The notes: a model not told the origin generated them from the letters alone. 64,000 bases of DNA from Leptospira bouyouniensis (GCF_004769525.1 NZ_RQFT01000012.1:143501-207500), one strand, 5' to 3'. Numbered from the stretch's first letter, positions 55,130-64,000 are shown. Numbers and translations are program-made.

Positions 55130-56311
55130 TTATGACTCTCCTTGTCGCCAAATCTTCCTTTTTTGATAATCAGATTTTTCTAAAAGATTACCTTGGGGCC
55201 AAAAGTAAAATCGAAAAGGGAATCGTTTTTCCATTTTCAGCGAAAATATTGTAAATTTGTTTACTAACTCTTTGATGATGGCCGCAAGTTTTCCCGTGAT
55301 CACTTTTTCTTTAGGCGAATCATCCTCGAAAGTCCATTGTATGAGTCCATCATTCCTACCCAGTGATACACAACGTCCAAAAAATTGAAATGCAAATGGA
55401 GTTAAATTTTGATTCCGAATTGTTTTAGAAACTGTATCTGCTACGTAGGCACCCATCGGTAAAGCTGTGACACATCCCATTCGTAATGATGAATGTTCTA
55501 ATTTTGCCGAGTCACCTGCAACGAATACATTTTGGTATTGGATTGATCGTAAAAATGAATCAACATAAATCTGATTTTTGTCGTTTGTATGGAAACCAGA
55601 TTCTTTTAGAAGTGGGTTTGTGATGAAGCCCGTACAATTCATCAAACAATCATATGAAAGTTCAGAGTGGTTAAAAAAACTGATTTTTCCAGAACTTATG
55701 TTTCTGATTTTAGCAGAATCAACGATGTTGATACCCAATGATTTAAATTTTTTTAATAAATGTTGTTTTCCTAAATTTGAAAACGATTTTCCAAACTGAC
55801 TTTGATCAACAATTGTTACTTCTGATTTCGGGAATTTTTCTTTCCATTCTGTTGCAAGTTCGATCCCAGTAAGCCCTCCACCTAAGATACATAAATGATT
55901 CACAGTTTCTGGTTTTTTTTCAATTAAGAATTTGTTTACAGATTCTTTAGATTGGATTGAATTTTCATCTTTTGTTAGTTTTTTAATACCAGAACTTCCA
56001 ATCGAAACAACCAAATAATGATAATCAATTTGAATCACTCCATTAATTGTTTCAATGACGACTTGGTTTAATTCTGGTTGAATTAAAGTGACTTTTCCAT
56101 TTAGCAAGTTGATATTTTTTCTAATTAAATTTTGGATAGTGTGTTTCTTTTCAGTGGATTTTGAAGCAAACTCATGGAAACGAATTCTTTCTTGGAAATA
56201 AATTGAATCTGATATTAAAAAAATCTCTACATTTTTAATCTGTTTTTCCAAACGATTCGCACATAGTATTCCTGCATAACCCGCACCTAAAATCACGATC
56301 TTTGTTTTCAT
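55130..56311 (-). CDS. FAD/NAD(P)-dependent oxidoreductase (NDH-2-like)
   Basis: A 393-residue flavoprotein with an N-terminal FAD motif GAGYAGILCANRL, an NAD(P)-binding GGGLTGIELATEW in the middle (about 145-157) and a VAGDSAKLEH motif that binds the FAD ribityl chain. The layout matches type II NADH dehydrogenases and related pyridine-nucleotide disulphide-type oxidoreductases. No redox Cys pair is present, and no C-terminal membrane anchor is obvious. First gene of the ECF41 operon, with the ECF41-type promoter at 56330-56356 upstream. Electron acceptor unknown. Confidence 0.85.
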   Translation of the reverse strand: MKTKIVILGAGYAGILCANRLEKQIKNVEIFLISDSIYFQERIRFHEFASKSTEKKHTIQNLIRKNINLLNGKVTLIQPELNQVVIETINGVIQIDYHYLVVSIGSSGIKKLTKDENSIQSKESVNKFLIEKKPETVNHLCILGGGLTGIELATEWKEKFPKSEVTIVDQSQFGKSFSNLGKQHLLKKFKSLGINIVDSAKIRNISSGKISFFNHSELSYDCLMNCTGFITNPLLKESGFHTNDKNQIYVDSFLRSIQYQNVFVAGDSAKLEHSSLRMGCVTALPMGAYVADTVSKTIRNQNLTPFAFQFFGRCVSLGRNDGLIQWTFEDDSPKEKVITGKLAAIIKELVNKFTIFSLKMEKRFPFRFYFWPQGNLLEKSDYQKRKIWRQGES

Positions 56312-56329
56312 ATCTTACCTCACTCCCAA

Positions 56330-56356
56330 GACGATTGGAGGGGGCAATTTGTGACA
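56330..56356 (-). promoter_or_regulatory. ECF41-type promoter
   Basis: On the minus strand TGTCACA (56356-56350), a 16-base gap and CGTC (56333-56330). These are the -35 and -10 elements described for ECF41 sigma factors. The transcript would start about ten bases ahead of the oxidoreductase start codon at 56311, whose GAGG ribosome binding site is six bases upstream. The operon encodes the sigma factor itself, so control should be positively autoregulated. Confidence 0.8.
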
Positions 56357-56413
56357 TGGTTTTGAAAAAAAAATGGACTTGCATTAACAAGTGATATTGG
56401 AACAAGATCACCC

Positions 56414-57667
56414 ATGCAGAAATGGATGCAAAAACTTGAATGGTTAGGACTCGTGATTTTACTATGTTTCCCAGGTTCACTATTATTTGGTCAAGGATTT
56501 GACCGGGGTAATTTAATTTTTTATGGGATGGGTATGGGTGGACTCGGAAATAATTCAGGTAGCATTCAAAAACAAGTTTTTAATTATAATTTCCCGGGTT
56601 ATCTAACATTCAATACTGTTTCTACAGATATAGTTTCACGTTATCTTAGTTATACTTTCTACACCGAATTCACAGAAGAAAGAACAAAGTTATCGAGCAG
56701 AGGAGGGGAAATCGGAATAGAATACGGAATATTTAAATATTTTGGGATTGGACTTTCTTCCACATACCAAGTCATTTCTTCGGCCAAATTTAGGACTGTC
56801 GATTCTCGAATTGGAACTGTTTCGGCTTTGTCAAGTAGATCAGTATCCAATCAACTTGATTTGCTGAATGTTTCTGATGCAGCTCAATTGTTTTTTCAAA
56901 CGAAGCGAGATTTTTACAGTGCATTAACAGCTGATCTGAATCTTTTTTATCATATGAATCCCAATAGTTCATTTGATCCGTATCTGAAGATTGGTGCTGG
57001 ATATGGATCAGAAAATTTGTATGGTGGAACTATCAACCGAGTTTTTGGGTCATTGGGTGTGCGGTATCATTTTAACAATAGATTTTTTATTAGTGCCGAA
57101 TTGGAACACGCAAATGCTTACGTAGTTTATTATAAAGCGCCATCTACTGGTTATAGAAACAAAGGAAATTATGAAGAAACTGCTGCAAAGATTGGTTTTG
57201 GATTAAATTTCTCACTTTCTAAACAAGATTCATCAAATACCGAAGAAATTCCAAAAAAAGTAATCGAAAGTGTTGCGTCAGATGTGGCTACTAATTCTAA
57301 TCCAGTAAATCAAGATTCTAAATTAGAACGATTTGTTTTCTTTGCCAGTGAAATCTTTGATTTGCCGTCGAGTCGAATTCATTTGGAAGGAAGGGCAAGA
57401 CTGGATGCCATCGCTAGAAGTTTAGAAAATGAATTCAAAGAATATGATATTCTAATTATTACCTATACTTCTCCTTATAAAGAGGACCTTCCAGGGAATT
57501 TTGAAAATTATGATTTAGGGTTTGAGAGGGCACAAGCAATCTCTCGCGTGTTACGAGAGAAAGGCGTGAGTCCAAAAAGAATTATTGATTCCACCCAAGG
57601 ATCAGCTTTGTATACGGTGGAATCAAAAGAAAAAGTAGTGATTGAACTCCGGAAAAAAATTAAGTAA
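56414..57667 (+). CDS. OmpA-like outer-membrane protein
   Basis: A 417-residue protein with a signal peptide (cleavage likely after LFG near residue 26), an N-terminal beta-barrel part (about 30-275; FYGMGMGGLG, YLKIGAGYG, GLGVRYHF-like strands), a Ser/Asn-rich linker and a C-terminal OmpA-type peptidoglycan-binding domain (about 300-417, FVFFASEIFDLPSSRIHLEG, LIITYTSPY and FERAQAISRVLREKGV). The conserved Asp of the peptidoglycan site is harder to identify, so binding is tentative. It overlaps the convergent mqo gene by 8 bases. Confidence 0.82.
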   Translation: MQKWMQKLEWLGLVILLCFPGSLLFGQGFDRGNLIFYGMGMGGLGNNSGSIQKQVFNYNFPGYLTFNTVSTDIVSRYLSYTFYTEFTEERTKLSSRGGEIGIEYGIFKYFGIGLSSTYQVISSAKFRTVDSRIGTVSALSSRSVSNQLDLLNVSDAAQLFFQTKRDFYSALTADLNLFYHMNPNSSFDPYLKIGAGYGSENLYGGTINRVFGSLGVRYHFNNRFFISAELEHANAYVVYYKAPSTGYRNKGNYEETAAKIGFGLNFSLSKQDSSNTEEIPKKVIESVASDVATNSNPVNQDSKLERFVFFASEIFDLPSSRIHLEGRARLDAIARSLENEFKEYDILIITYTSPYKEDLPGNFENYDLGFERAQAISRVLREKGVSPKRIIDSTQGSALYTVESKEKVVIELRKKIK

Positions 57668-59168
57668 CTAACATTTTTAAATTTAAAAATGTTTCTGTTC
57701 GTTTTCTGCTCTCGATACAAAGATTCGGATTGTCCTTCATGGATTCTCCGAAACTTGGGATCATTTGTTTTAATTTTTCTTTCCATTCAATAGACTTCAT
57801 TTGTTCGGGAAAACAATCTGAAAGAACTTCCAACATAATGGAAACTGAAGTGGAAGCACCTGGACTAGCACCGAGTAATGCGGCAAGTGTTCCATCCTTT
57901 GCAGACACAACTTCCGTACCAAATTCTAAAACCCCACCTTCTTCTTCATCTTTTTTTATCACTTGCACTCTTTGCCCTGCGACTACAAGTTCCCAGTCTT
58001 CTGATTTTACTTCTGGAAAATATTCTTTTAGAGCTTCAATTCTGTCTTCATGAGATTGAATCGCTTGGCTAATTAAATACTTCGTTAATGGTAAATTGTG
58101 CATCCCAGCTGATAACATAGGGAAAATATTATCAAACTCTAATGATTTCACTAAATCTAAATAAGAACCTTTTTTTAAAAATTTTGTCGTGAAACCAGCG
58201 TAAGGTCCAAATAGTAGTTCTTTTTTGCCTTCAATGATCCTTGTATCTAAATGGGGGACTGACATGGGAGGAGAACCAACGTTTGCCTTACCGTATACTT
58301 TCGCAAAATGTTCCTTAATGATATTACGATTTTTACATCGTAACCATTGTCCACTCACTGGAAATCCACCAAAACCTTCTGCCTCTGGAATATCTGATTT
58401 TTCAAGTAGGGGAAGACTTCCTCCACCTGCACCTATGAAAACAAATTTTGCTTCATGATGTTCTTTTTCATGGGTCTGTAAGTTATGTGAAGTTAGGTGC
58501 CAGTTCCCATTCTCACTTCTTTCTAAATCTTTTACATCTTCAAAATAATGAACATGGACATCCGAAAAACTTTCTAAATAGCGAAACATAGAACGGGTGA
58601 GTGTACCAAAATTGACATCGGTTCCCAAGTCCATTCTTGTGGCAGCTACCTTCTCATAAGGATCTCTTCCTTTCATTACAAGTGGGAGCCATTGTGCAAT
58701 GGTTTGTCGGTCTTCTGTATAAGTAAGCCCTTTAAACAACTCATATTGGTTTAAAGCAGAATATCTTTTCTCTAAAAAACGAACATTTTCATCTCCCCAA
58801 ACAAAACTATAATGGGGAACCGAATGGATGAAATCTTCGGGATCAATGATTTGTTTGATCCCAGAAAGGTAACTCCAAAACTCTTTAGAGATTTCAAATG
58901 ATTCTGCAATTTGGAGTGCTTTTTTCGTTTGGATCGAACCATCTTCGTTTTCGACTGTATAATTCAATTCACAAAATGCGGAGTGTCCTGTACCTGCATT
59001 ATTCCAAGCATTTGAACTCTCGCGTGCCGCAGCATCTAGTCTTTCCAAAACAGTGATTGTTAGGTGAGGGTTTAATTCTTTCAATAGAAGCCCTAGTGTT
59101 GCGCTCATAATTCCTGCTCCAATGAGAATCACATCGGATTTGGTTCGAACTGTATCTTTTTCTTTCAT
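57660..59168 (-). CDS. mqo: Malate:quinone oxidoreductase
   Basis: A membrane-associated FAD enzyme that oxidises malate to oxaloacetate and reduces quinone. The 502 residues match Mqo: GAGIMSATLGLLLKEL (FAD), LDAAARESSNAWNNAGTGHS near the N-terminus, MDLGTDVNFGTLTR in the middle, and VLEFGTEVVSAKDGTLAALLGASPGAS near the C-terminus (quoted in parts). It replaces or complements NAD-dependent malate dehydrogenase, linking the TCA genes here (gltA, sucAB, lpd) to the respiratory quinone. Confidence 0.95.
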   Translation of the reverse strand: MKEKDTVRTKSDVILIGAGIMSATLGLLLKELNPHLTITVLERLDAAARESSNAWNNAGTGHSAFCELNYTVENEDGSIQTKKALQIAESFEISKEFWSYLSGIKQIIDPEDFIHSVPHYSFVWGDENVRFLEKRYSALNQYELFKGLTYTEDRQTIAQWLPLVMKGRDPYEKVAATRMDLGTDVNFGTLTRSMFRYLESFSDVHVHYFEDVKDLERSENGNWHLTSHNLQTHEKEHHEAKFVFIGAGGGSLPLLEKSDIPEAEGFGGFPVSGQWLRCKNRNIIKEHFAKVYGKANVGSPPMSVPHLDTRIIEGKKELLFGPYAGFTTKFLKKGSYLDLVKSLEFDNIFPMLSAGMHNLPLTKYLISQAIQSHEDRIEALKEYFPEVKSEDWELVVAGQRVQVIKKDEEEGGVLEFGTEVVSAKDGTLAALLGASPGASTSVSIMLEVLSDCFPEQMKSIEWKEKLKQMIPSFGESMKDNPNLCIESRKRTETFLNLKMLVT

Positions 59169-59178
59169 TCTATCCTAC

Positions 59179-59186
59179 TGACGTCA
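59179..59186. promoter_or_regulatory. Palindrome in the mqo/phosphoesterase divergent region
   Basis: TGACGTCA, a perfect 8-base palindrome, lies ten bases upstream of the mqo start on the minus strand, within the 70-base divergent region. It could be an operator half or a chance match; no second copy was seen nearby. Confidence 0.25.
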
Positions 59187-59238
59187 ATATTCGAGACTTT
59201 CTTTATCAAAAACCTGTCCAATAGATAGGGTTATCTCA

Positions 59239-60438
59239 TTGAAAGTATTCTTCCTATTTTTGTCCGTTCTGACATCCTTACTTGGATTTATCTATTACTA
59301 TTCTACCTTTCGATTAATCTCAGGACTTTCACTGGTTGGACCCGTGGTAACAGTGATTTTAATTGGGATTGGAGCACTTGTACTACTCGTACCTATCACA
59401 TATATTTTTAGCCGTGTATCAAAACGTGAAAAAACCCAAACATTTTTTGCCTATGTCTCTTTTACAAATTTTGGTTTTTTTTCCATCCTGTTTACGTTGG
59501 TCCTATTTATGGACTTACTCCGAGTAGTTGATTTGGGTATTGTCTCAGAATATTCTCAGTTACTTTTCACCACATTACTTCGATTTGGTTTTCCAATTGA
59601 TGGAATCACGGAAGTAAAAAATTTCAGTTTGGCTTTTTCAACAATCGTAATTGCAACTGCTCTAAGTTCTTTAGGATTTTACAATGCACATGTTCGTTTG
59701 AGATACAAACATACCAAAATCAAAGACAAGAATTTACACTCTGACCTAAAAGGTTTTAAGATAGTTCAGATCTCTGACGTTCATATAGGACCAACGATCA
59801 AAGAAAAGTTTCTTCGTCGCGTGGTTGCAAAAATCAACGTTCAAACACCAGATGTGGTTGTGATCACCGGAGACCTCGTGGATGGGCCAGCTGCCACTCT
59901 CAAACACCATCTAAAACCACTTGCTGATATAAAATCCAAATATGGAACATTTTATGTAACAGGGAATCATGAATATTATTCTGGTGTTTTACCTTGGTTA
60001 CCGGAAATTGAAGCGTTAGGTATCCGCGTATTGCTAAATGAAAACCAAATAATCAATATCGGGTCTGCCAAGTTACTTATGGCCGGTGTGACAGATTTAA
60101 CAGCAGGTTCAATGATCAAATCCCATCAAACAAATCCCAAGCGAGCTATGTTGGGGGGAGAGAATAGTGATTATAAGATATTACTCGCACACCAACCAAA
60201 TAGTGTCTATGAGGCAAACAAAATTGGATTTGATCTTCAAATTTCAGGCCATACACATGGTGGACAATTTTTTCCTGGCAACATATTGATTTATTTTGCA
60301 CAGAAATTTGTAGCTGGTCTTCATGATTATAAGGGAACAAAGATTTATGTAAGTCGTGGGACAGGGTATTGGGGGCCTCCATTTCGATTGGGTGCCCCTT
60401 CTGAAATTTCAGTGTTGGAATTACAATCCTTGGATTAA
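59239..60438 (+). CDS. Membrane metallophosphoesterase (YaeI-like)
   Basis: A 399-residue protein with four N-terminal hydrophobic helices (to about residue 155) and a calcineurin-like phosphoesterase domain: QISDVHIG, ITGDLVDG, TGNHEYYSG, LAHQPN and SGHTHGGQ are the five metal-binding motifs in their right order. The family includes UDP-diacylglucosamine and phospholipid phosphoesterases (YaeI/LpxG type); the substrate is not determined. The start is TTG 59239 with AGGG about eight bases upstream. It is divergent from mqo. Confidence 0.88.
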   Translation: MKVFFLFLSVLTSLLGFIYYYSTFRLISGLSLVGPVVTVILIGIGALVLLVPITYIFSRVSKREKTQTFFAYVSFTNFGFFSILFTLVLFMDLLRVVDLGIVSEYSQLLFTTLLRFGFPIDGITEVKNFSLAFSTIVIATALSSLGFYNAHVRLRYKHTKIKDKNLHSDLKGFKIVQISDVHIGPTIKEKFLRRVVAKINVQTPDVVVITGDLVDGPAATLKHHLKPLADIKSKYGTFYVTGNHEYYSGVLPWLPEIEALGIRVLLNENQIINIGSAKLLMAGVTDLTAGSMIKSHQTNPKRAMLGGENSDYKILLAHQPNSVYEANKIGFDLQISGHTHGGQFFPGNILIYFAQKFVAGLHDYKGTKIYVSRGTGYWGPPFRLGAPSEISVLELQSLD

Positions 60439-60574
60439 TTCACTTGCTTTGGCAAACAATCGTTCACTCTGAACAAATTTCACAGACTGTTTCTTAATCA
60501 AAAAAAATGAAAAGGGATGATGTCTCTTCGCTTTTTTGAAATCATTGTCAAACAGAAAGGATGGTTCCAGGGGA

Positions 60575-62356
60575 ATGACAGAAAATCAGTTAATCAGGAA
60601 ATTGACATTTGCCATCGAAGCGCCCTTATACTTATTAATTTTTCCCTATTTTATCAACTTTTGTTTATTTGCTTCGAGTTTTGATACAGAAACTCTGATC
60701 AAATTGGCTATCCTCGGCACTTTGCTTTCTTTGATTCCTTTGGTTGTCGGCATTACGCTGAGAAATCGTAGACTCAAACATTTGTTAAGTTACTCTCAAA
60801 TTACCGATATCGAAACATTATCAAATCTTAAAAAAGGATTATTGGAGCACCCTCATTGGGAAGGTAAGGTGATACTCATCCGTTGGACTGTATCTATATT
60901 TGGGTTTTCGCTATTGTCAATTTCGGTATTGGGTTTGCCTTCACGTGAAATTTTTGCTTTACCATACGCTTGTGTGATGCTTGTACCAATTATTTATTTA
61001 GCATTTTATTTTCAAACGGAAGTATATTTAAGTTCTGTGCTGAAAAACAAAGTGTTTGCATCGATTCATTTGGACGAATCTAAGTTTCGCATTTTTGGTG
61101 TCTTCCAACGGAATCTTTTTACAATGTTGGCTGTTGCATTATTACCAATTTTAACCTTCGGTTATTATTTATTTTTACTGATAGCTACAGATTTTAGATC
61201 TCCCTATTGGGTTTACCAAATGCCAATTGTATCAATTATGATGGTTGTTATCATGATTTACTCGGCATATGTTGGGAGCAAATCATTAAAGGAAGACATA
61301 GGGAATTTAAATCTTTCGATAGAAAAGTTATCTAATGGAGAACTTGCAGATACGATCCCACAACTATCAGCCACCAATTTGAGTCATACCATTGCTAAGT
61401 TAAATCTATTTATGGATTCGTTGCGAGTTTATTTCCAAACTGCAAAAAGAGAGGCTGTTTCCTTATCGCAAACATCCAAAATCATTCTAGACAAAGGAGT
61501 TGTCATCGATTCTCAAGTTGTATCGGAAAAAAACAAAATTGATTCTACCTTCGATTCCGTTAACCAAATCCAAAGTTTATCAAAGTCAACATTTGAACGT
61601 GTGTTAACCCAAAAAGAAAAAACCAATTTTTTGGCTAAAGAATTAACGAGTGTTACTATTGAAATGACAAACCTTTCGAAAAAAGCGGATGAATTATCGC
61701 AAAACACAATCCATTCTATTGGCACTGTGAATTTAGCAAAAGATGCGATACAATCTGCTTATGAAAAAGTGGAACAAATGAATCAAATGAGTGAAAATAT
61801 AAAATCGGCAATTTCTATCGTTGAAGATATTTCTGACCGAGTGAATTTGCTTTCCTTAAACGCATCGATAGAAGCTGCACGCGCAGGCTCCATGGGTCGT
61901 GGGTTTGCAGTGGTTGCCAGTGAAGTTTCAAGGCTAGCAGACGAAACTGCAAAAAACATAGAAGAGATCAAAAGAGTTGTGAAATTATCCCAAGTGGCTT
62001 CCAAAGAAAGTTTGGAATCAATGAAAGAAATCATCAAAACCAATGAGGATGTTAAAACGAAATTTGAAGAGATATCTGAGGTAGTACAGATGTTTGGCCG
62101 AACCAGTGAAACGAGTTCCGAAAATGTAAAATCACTCAAAGAAATGGTCGGAGAGTTTCAAATGGATGCTGAGAAAATCACAAGTGAGATGGAATTACAA
62201 ACTATTTACACAGAGAATTCTAATTCCAACTTACAAGAGTTATGGGAAAATCATTCTCGAATTTCGACGACATTCGCTCAAATATCCGAAGAAGCAAATC
62301 GATTGCAATCGGTATCAGACTCAATGGAAAAAATTGTGTCTCGATTCCGATTTTGA
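60575..62356 (+). CDS. Methyl-accepting chemotaxis protein with six membrane segments
   Basis: A 593-residue chemoreceptor. Six hydrophobic helices occupy about residues 15-245, with only short loops between them and so no periplasmic ligand domain. A HAMP-like region follows, then the long coiled-coil signalling domain; the hairpin tip [27 protein letters not shown] (about 432-458, quoted in part) contains the conserved CheA/CheW contact residues. No C-terminal CheR pentapeptide is evident. ATG 60575 was chosen over TTG 60536: GGGG lies directly before it but the spacing is short, so this is uncertain. The signal may be sensed in the membrane or cytoplasm. Confidence 0.85.
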   Translation: MTENQLIRKLTFAIEAPLYLLIFPYFINFCLFASSFDTETLIKLAILGTLLSLIPLVVGITLRNRRLKHLLSYSQITDIETLSNLKKGLLEHPHWEGKVILIRWTVSIFGFSLLSISVLGLPSREIFALPYACVMLVPIIYLAFYFQTEVYLSSVLKNKVFASIHLDESKFRIFGVFQRNLFTMLAVALLPILTFGYYLFLLIATDFRSPYWVYQMPIVSIMMVVIMIYSAYVGSKSLKEDIGNLNLSIEKLSNGELADTIPQLSATNLSHTIAKLNLFMDSLRVYFQTAKREAVSLSQTSKIILDKGVVIDSQVVSEKNKIDSTFDSVNQIQSLSKSTFERVLTQKEKTNFLAKELTSVTIEMTNLSKKADELSQNTIHSIGTVNLAKDAIQSAYEKVEQMNQMSENIKSAISIVEDISDRVNLLSLNASIEAARAGSMGRGFAVVASEVSRLADETAKNIEEIKRVVKLSQVASKESLESMKEIIKTNEDVKTKFEEISEVVQMFGRTSETSSENVKSLKEMVGEFQMDAEKITSEMELQTIYTENSNSNLQELWENHSRISTTFAQISEEANRLQSVSDSMEKIVSRFRF

Positions 62357-62397
62357 ATTACTTTCGATTCCATTCTATTATGTTACATTCTATTCTT

Positions 62398-62934
62398 TTA
62401 CCGATAGAATTTTAATGTTAGGCCATGCGATTTGATTTCCGATATTTTTTCGATTACACCATCTTCTTCAGATATATCTAGTAAGTAGCTCTTTACTTCT
62501 CCGTTTGTTTTTGCCATGCTAATAGCGCATACTCCATTGAGTTTGCCTTTCCAAAAGAAAAGTGTTGAACTTTTATAATCTGACCCATCGTTCCACGTAA
62601 TTTTGTAATATTTAACGCAACCGCCCGAATGATAGGGTAGATCTGCAGTATTAACGGAAGATATCAGTTCGCTTCCATTTCTAAGTTCTGCTCGTAAAAT
62701 ACTAGTTGGGTAAGTGGTCAAATCAGCTGTACAAACATAACCTGGTGGTAGAATCCCCATACACTGATTGAGTTTTTCTTGATCTTCTGCCTCTTTAGCG
62801 AGAGTGATCAGTGAGAGAGGAATTATCCCTAAATCTGTCCTTGTTTCTTTGCAGGAAACCATAATGCAAGTTGCGAAAAATGTAAGGATTAGGAACGGTA
62901 GAAATGATTTGATATATTGCATTTGATTTTTCAT
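62398..62934 (-). CDS. Hypothetical lipoprotein
   Basis: A 178-residue protein. Signal to lipobox IMVSC (Cys near residue 28), then a domain with several Cys, of which Cys58 and Cys68 (QCMGILPPGYVCTAD) could pair, and beta-rich sequence ending in GLTLKFYR. Not recognised. It follows the protease gene by 19 bases on the same strand and probably shares its transcript, so it may be a co-secreted partner or inhibitor; that is inference. Confidence 0.72.
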   Translation of the reverse strand: MKNQMQYIKSFLPFLILTFFATCIMVSCKETRTDLGIIPLSLITLAKEAEDQEKLNQCMGILPPGYVCTADLTTYPTSILRAELRNGSELISSVNTADLPYHSGGCVKYYKITWNDGSDYKSSTLFFWKGKLNGVCAISMAKTNGEVKSYLLDISEEDGVIEKISEIKSHGLTLKFYR

Positions 62935-62953
62935 GATTTTAAATTAACTCCTG

Positions 62954-64000
62954 TTATAGTACCGATGCAAAATAAAAACTACGAATATCCGTTTGTCCCG
63001 CAGAATCCGTAACTCTTATGAGAAAAGTCCAGCCAGGACCAAACCACCATGTCGGTTCCCCAATCAATCGGCCAGAATTTGAATTTAACCATGAATTTGT
63101 AGGTAAACCACCTTCATACGTCCAATAGTAGGGTGGAGTTCCACCTGATGCAACAAATTGAAAGTCCCAGGGTAAAAACCAGCGGCCTGCAGGGCATGGG
63201 TTTTGGTCAATGGCCCCGCAGTCTGCAGCGATATTGGGCCTTTGTGGTGGAGGGACTAATGCTGCTAGAGTGGCACCAATATTGATTCGTCCGCATCCAA
63301 AATACTCTCTGTCCGTATCCGGATTTCCACTTTGGGTAAGCCGTGTGGCCTGACTACACATAGCTTTTAAAATATCTTTGGGATGGTAGTTGGAATCAAC
63401 AGAGAGAATGAGTGCGGCAAGACCTGAAACCATTGGGGCAGCCATAGAAGTTCCTGTCTTAAAAATATAACTACCGTTTGTCGAAGTAGATAAAATGAAA
63501 CTACCTGGTGCGGCAATATCTACTTTTCCAAAATTTGAATCTGGATACCTAAATCCAAAAGAATTTGATGTATCTAAATTCCCTACCGAAATAACTTCAT
63601 TAAAAGATGTTGGAAATGCGCCTTGATTTTGCGGGTTGCCTGGGTAAGGTGCAATCCTTCTATTATCATTTCCTGATGATGCAACCATTACGACTCGCTT
63701 TGCCTCACCATAACGAACAGTATCTCTTGATAAAGAATATGTGTGAACTCTTACAAGACATGCCCATTGGCAATATTCATAACCATATCCACCTAAACTC
63801 ATGTTAATTACTTTAGCTCCACCGTTAATTGCATCTAATATTCCATATGCGATTAGTCGATCGCTTGATATTGCAACCATCCTTGCATTCGGATAGAAAA
63901 CATTAATAGAAATGATTGGGTTCGACCAAGTGATCCCTGCAATTCCTACTCCATTGTTTGTCGCAGCCCCAATGGTTCCGGCAACGTGCGTTCCATGATC
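62954..64000 (-). CDS. Subtilisin-like serine protease (S8), truncated by window edge
   Basis: The minus-strand frame is open to the window end, so the signal, propeptide and catalytic Asp lie outside. Visible are the His motif DHGTHVAGT (first 9 residues), the substrate-binding region (NMSLGGYGYEY; VASSGND with the oxyanion Asn) and the Ser motif GTSMAAPMVSGLAA. A segment with several Cys follows, then a C-terminal Ig-like domain (ASGGTPPYYWTYEGGLP...FLIRVTDSAGQ, He_PIG type). It is an exported or lipidated protease. The frame also has an internal ATG at 63880, which is not the real start. Confidence 0.9.
   Translation of the reverse strand, partial: DHGTHVAGTIGAATNNGVGIAGITWSNPIISINVFYPNARMVAISSDRLIAYGILDAINGGAKVINMSLGGYGYEYCQWACLVRVHTYSLSRDTVRYGEAKRVVMVASSGNDNRRIAPYPGNPQNQGAFPTSFNEVISVGNLDTSNSFGFRYPDSNFGKVDIAAPGSFILSTSTNGSYIFKTGTSMAAPMVSGLAALILSVDSNYHPKDILKAMCSQATRLTQSGNPDTDREYFGCGRINIGATLAALVPPPQRPNIAADCGAIDQNPCPAGRWFLPWDFQFVASGGTPPYYWTYEGGLPTNSWLNSNSGRLIGEPTWWFGPGWTFLIRVTDSAGQTDIRSFYFASVL

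Noticed and set aside
60449..60468. Possible sigma54 -24 element (TTTGGCA) upstream of the chemoreceptor gene
   Set aside because: No GC dinucleotide at ten bases from GG.
1..64000. CRISPR arrays, tRNA/rRNA genes, insertion sequences, prophage or integrase genes
   Set aside because: None was seen: no regularly spaced direct repeats, no transposase or integrase motif, no recognisable tRNA cloverleaf.

Overview
The window is about 64 kb of chromosome from a spirochaete, most likely a Leptospira and, by its moderate G+C, probably of the saprophytic side of the genus. This is an inference from gene content: many lipoprotein signal peptides with relaxed lipoboxes, frequent TTG starts, 7TM-DISM sensors, SpoIIE-type phosphatases, TRL-like lipoproteins, Mqo, a 2-oxoglutarate dehydrogenase complex, LL-diaminopimelate aminotransferase and a catalytic-only PyrB. 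I see no rRNA, tRNA, insertion sequence, prophage or CRISPR array.

Layout. 1-9.7 kb: end of a metallo-beta-lactamase-fold gene coupled to a class A penicillin-binding protein; a small exported repeat-type gene behind a very good sigma54 promoter; an sppA-MBOAT-lipoprotein operon on the minus strand; a divergent aldose-epimerase-like gene; a small HTH gene; a LOG-family gene. 9.7-19 kb: rpmB-nth; ubiA-like-ubiX; a thioesterase divergent from pyrB-DUF2203-dapL; two helical proteins of unknown role followed by a CBS-PAS-Fis regulator. 19-22.9 kb: rho-rpmE, an IscU-like/pentapeptide fusion, a STAS protein and a lipoprotein. 22.8-32.9 kb (minus): a five-gene operon (7TM-DISM phosphatase, two methyltransferases, glycosyltransferase, FapA/DUF342 protein), then gltA and a lytic transglycosylase. 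32.9-38.7 kb (plus): unknown genes, bactofilin, pdxA, a DegT aminotransferase. 38.7-40.5 kb (minus): a barrel protein plus three tandem TRL-like lipoproteins. 40.6-46.2 kb (minus): sucB-lpd-sucA with a clear terminator. 46.3-49.5 kb: gamma-carbonic anhydrase-like gene, a palindrome cluster, a lipoprotein, and a GAF-GAF-PP2C phosphatase. 49.5-56.4 kb: a visibly A+T-richer stretch holding an esterase-like lipoprotein and an operon of FAD oxidoreductase, ECF41 sigma factor, hybrid histidine kinase and short-chain dehydrogenase. 56.4-64 kb: OmpA-like protein, mqo, metallophosphoesterase, a six-TM chemoreceptor, a lipoprotein and a truncated subtilisin-like protease.

How it fits together. Citrate synthase, 2-oxoglutarate dehydrogenase and Mqo supply oxidative TCA flux into the quinone pool; the UbiA/UbiX pair may serve quinone synthesis. 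PBP1A, lytic transglycosylase, bactofilin and DapL concern peptidoglycan. Two SpoIIE-type phosphatases and a STAS antagonist point to partner-switching control. The regulatory highlights are a sigma54 promoter with exact GG-N10-GC geometry, a Fis-HTH regulator that lacks an AAA+ domain, and an ECF41 operon preceded by a motif matching the known ECF41 promoter.
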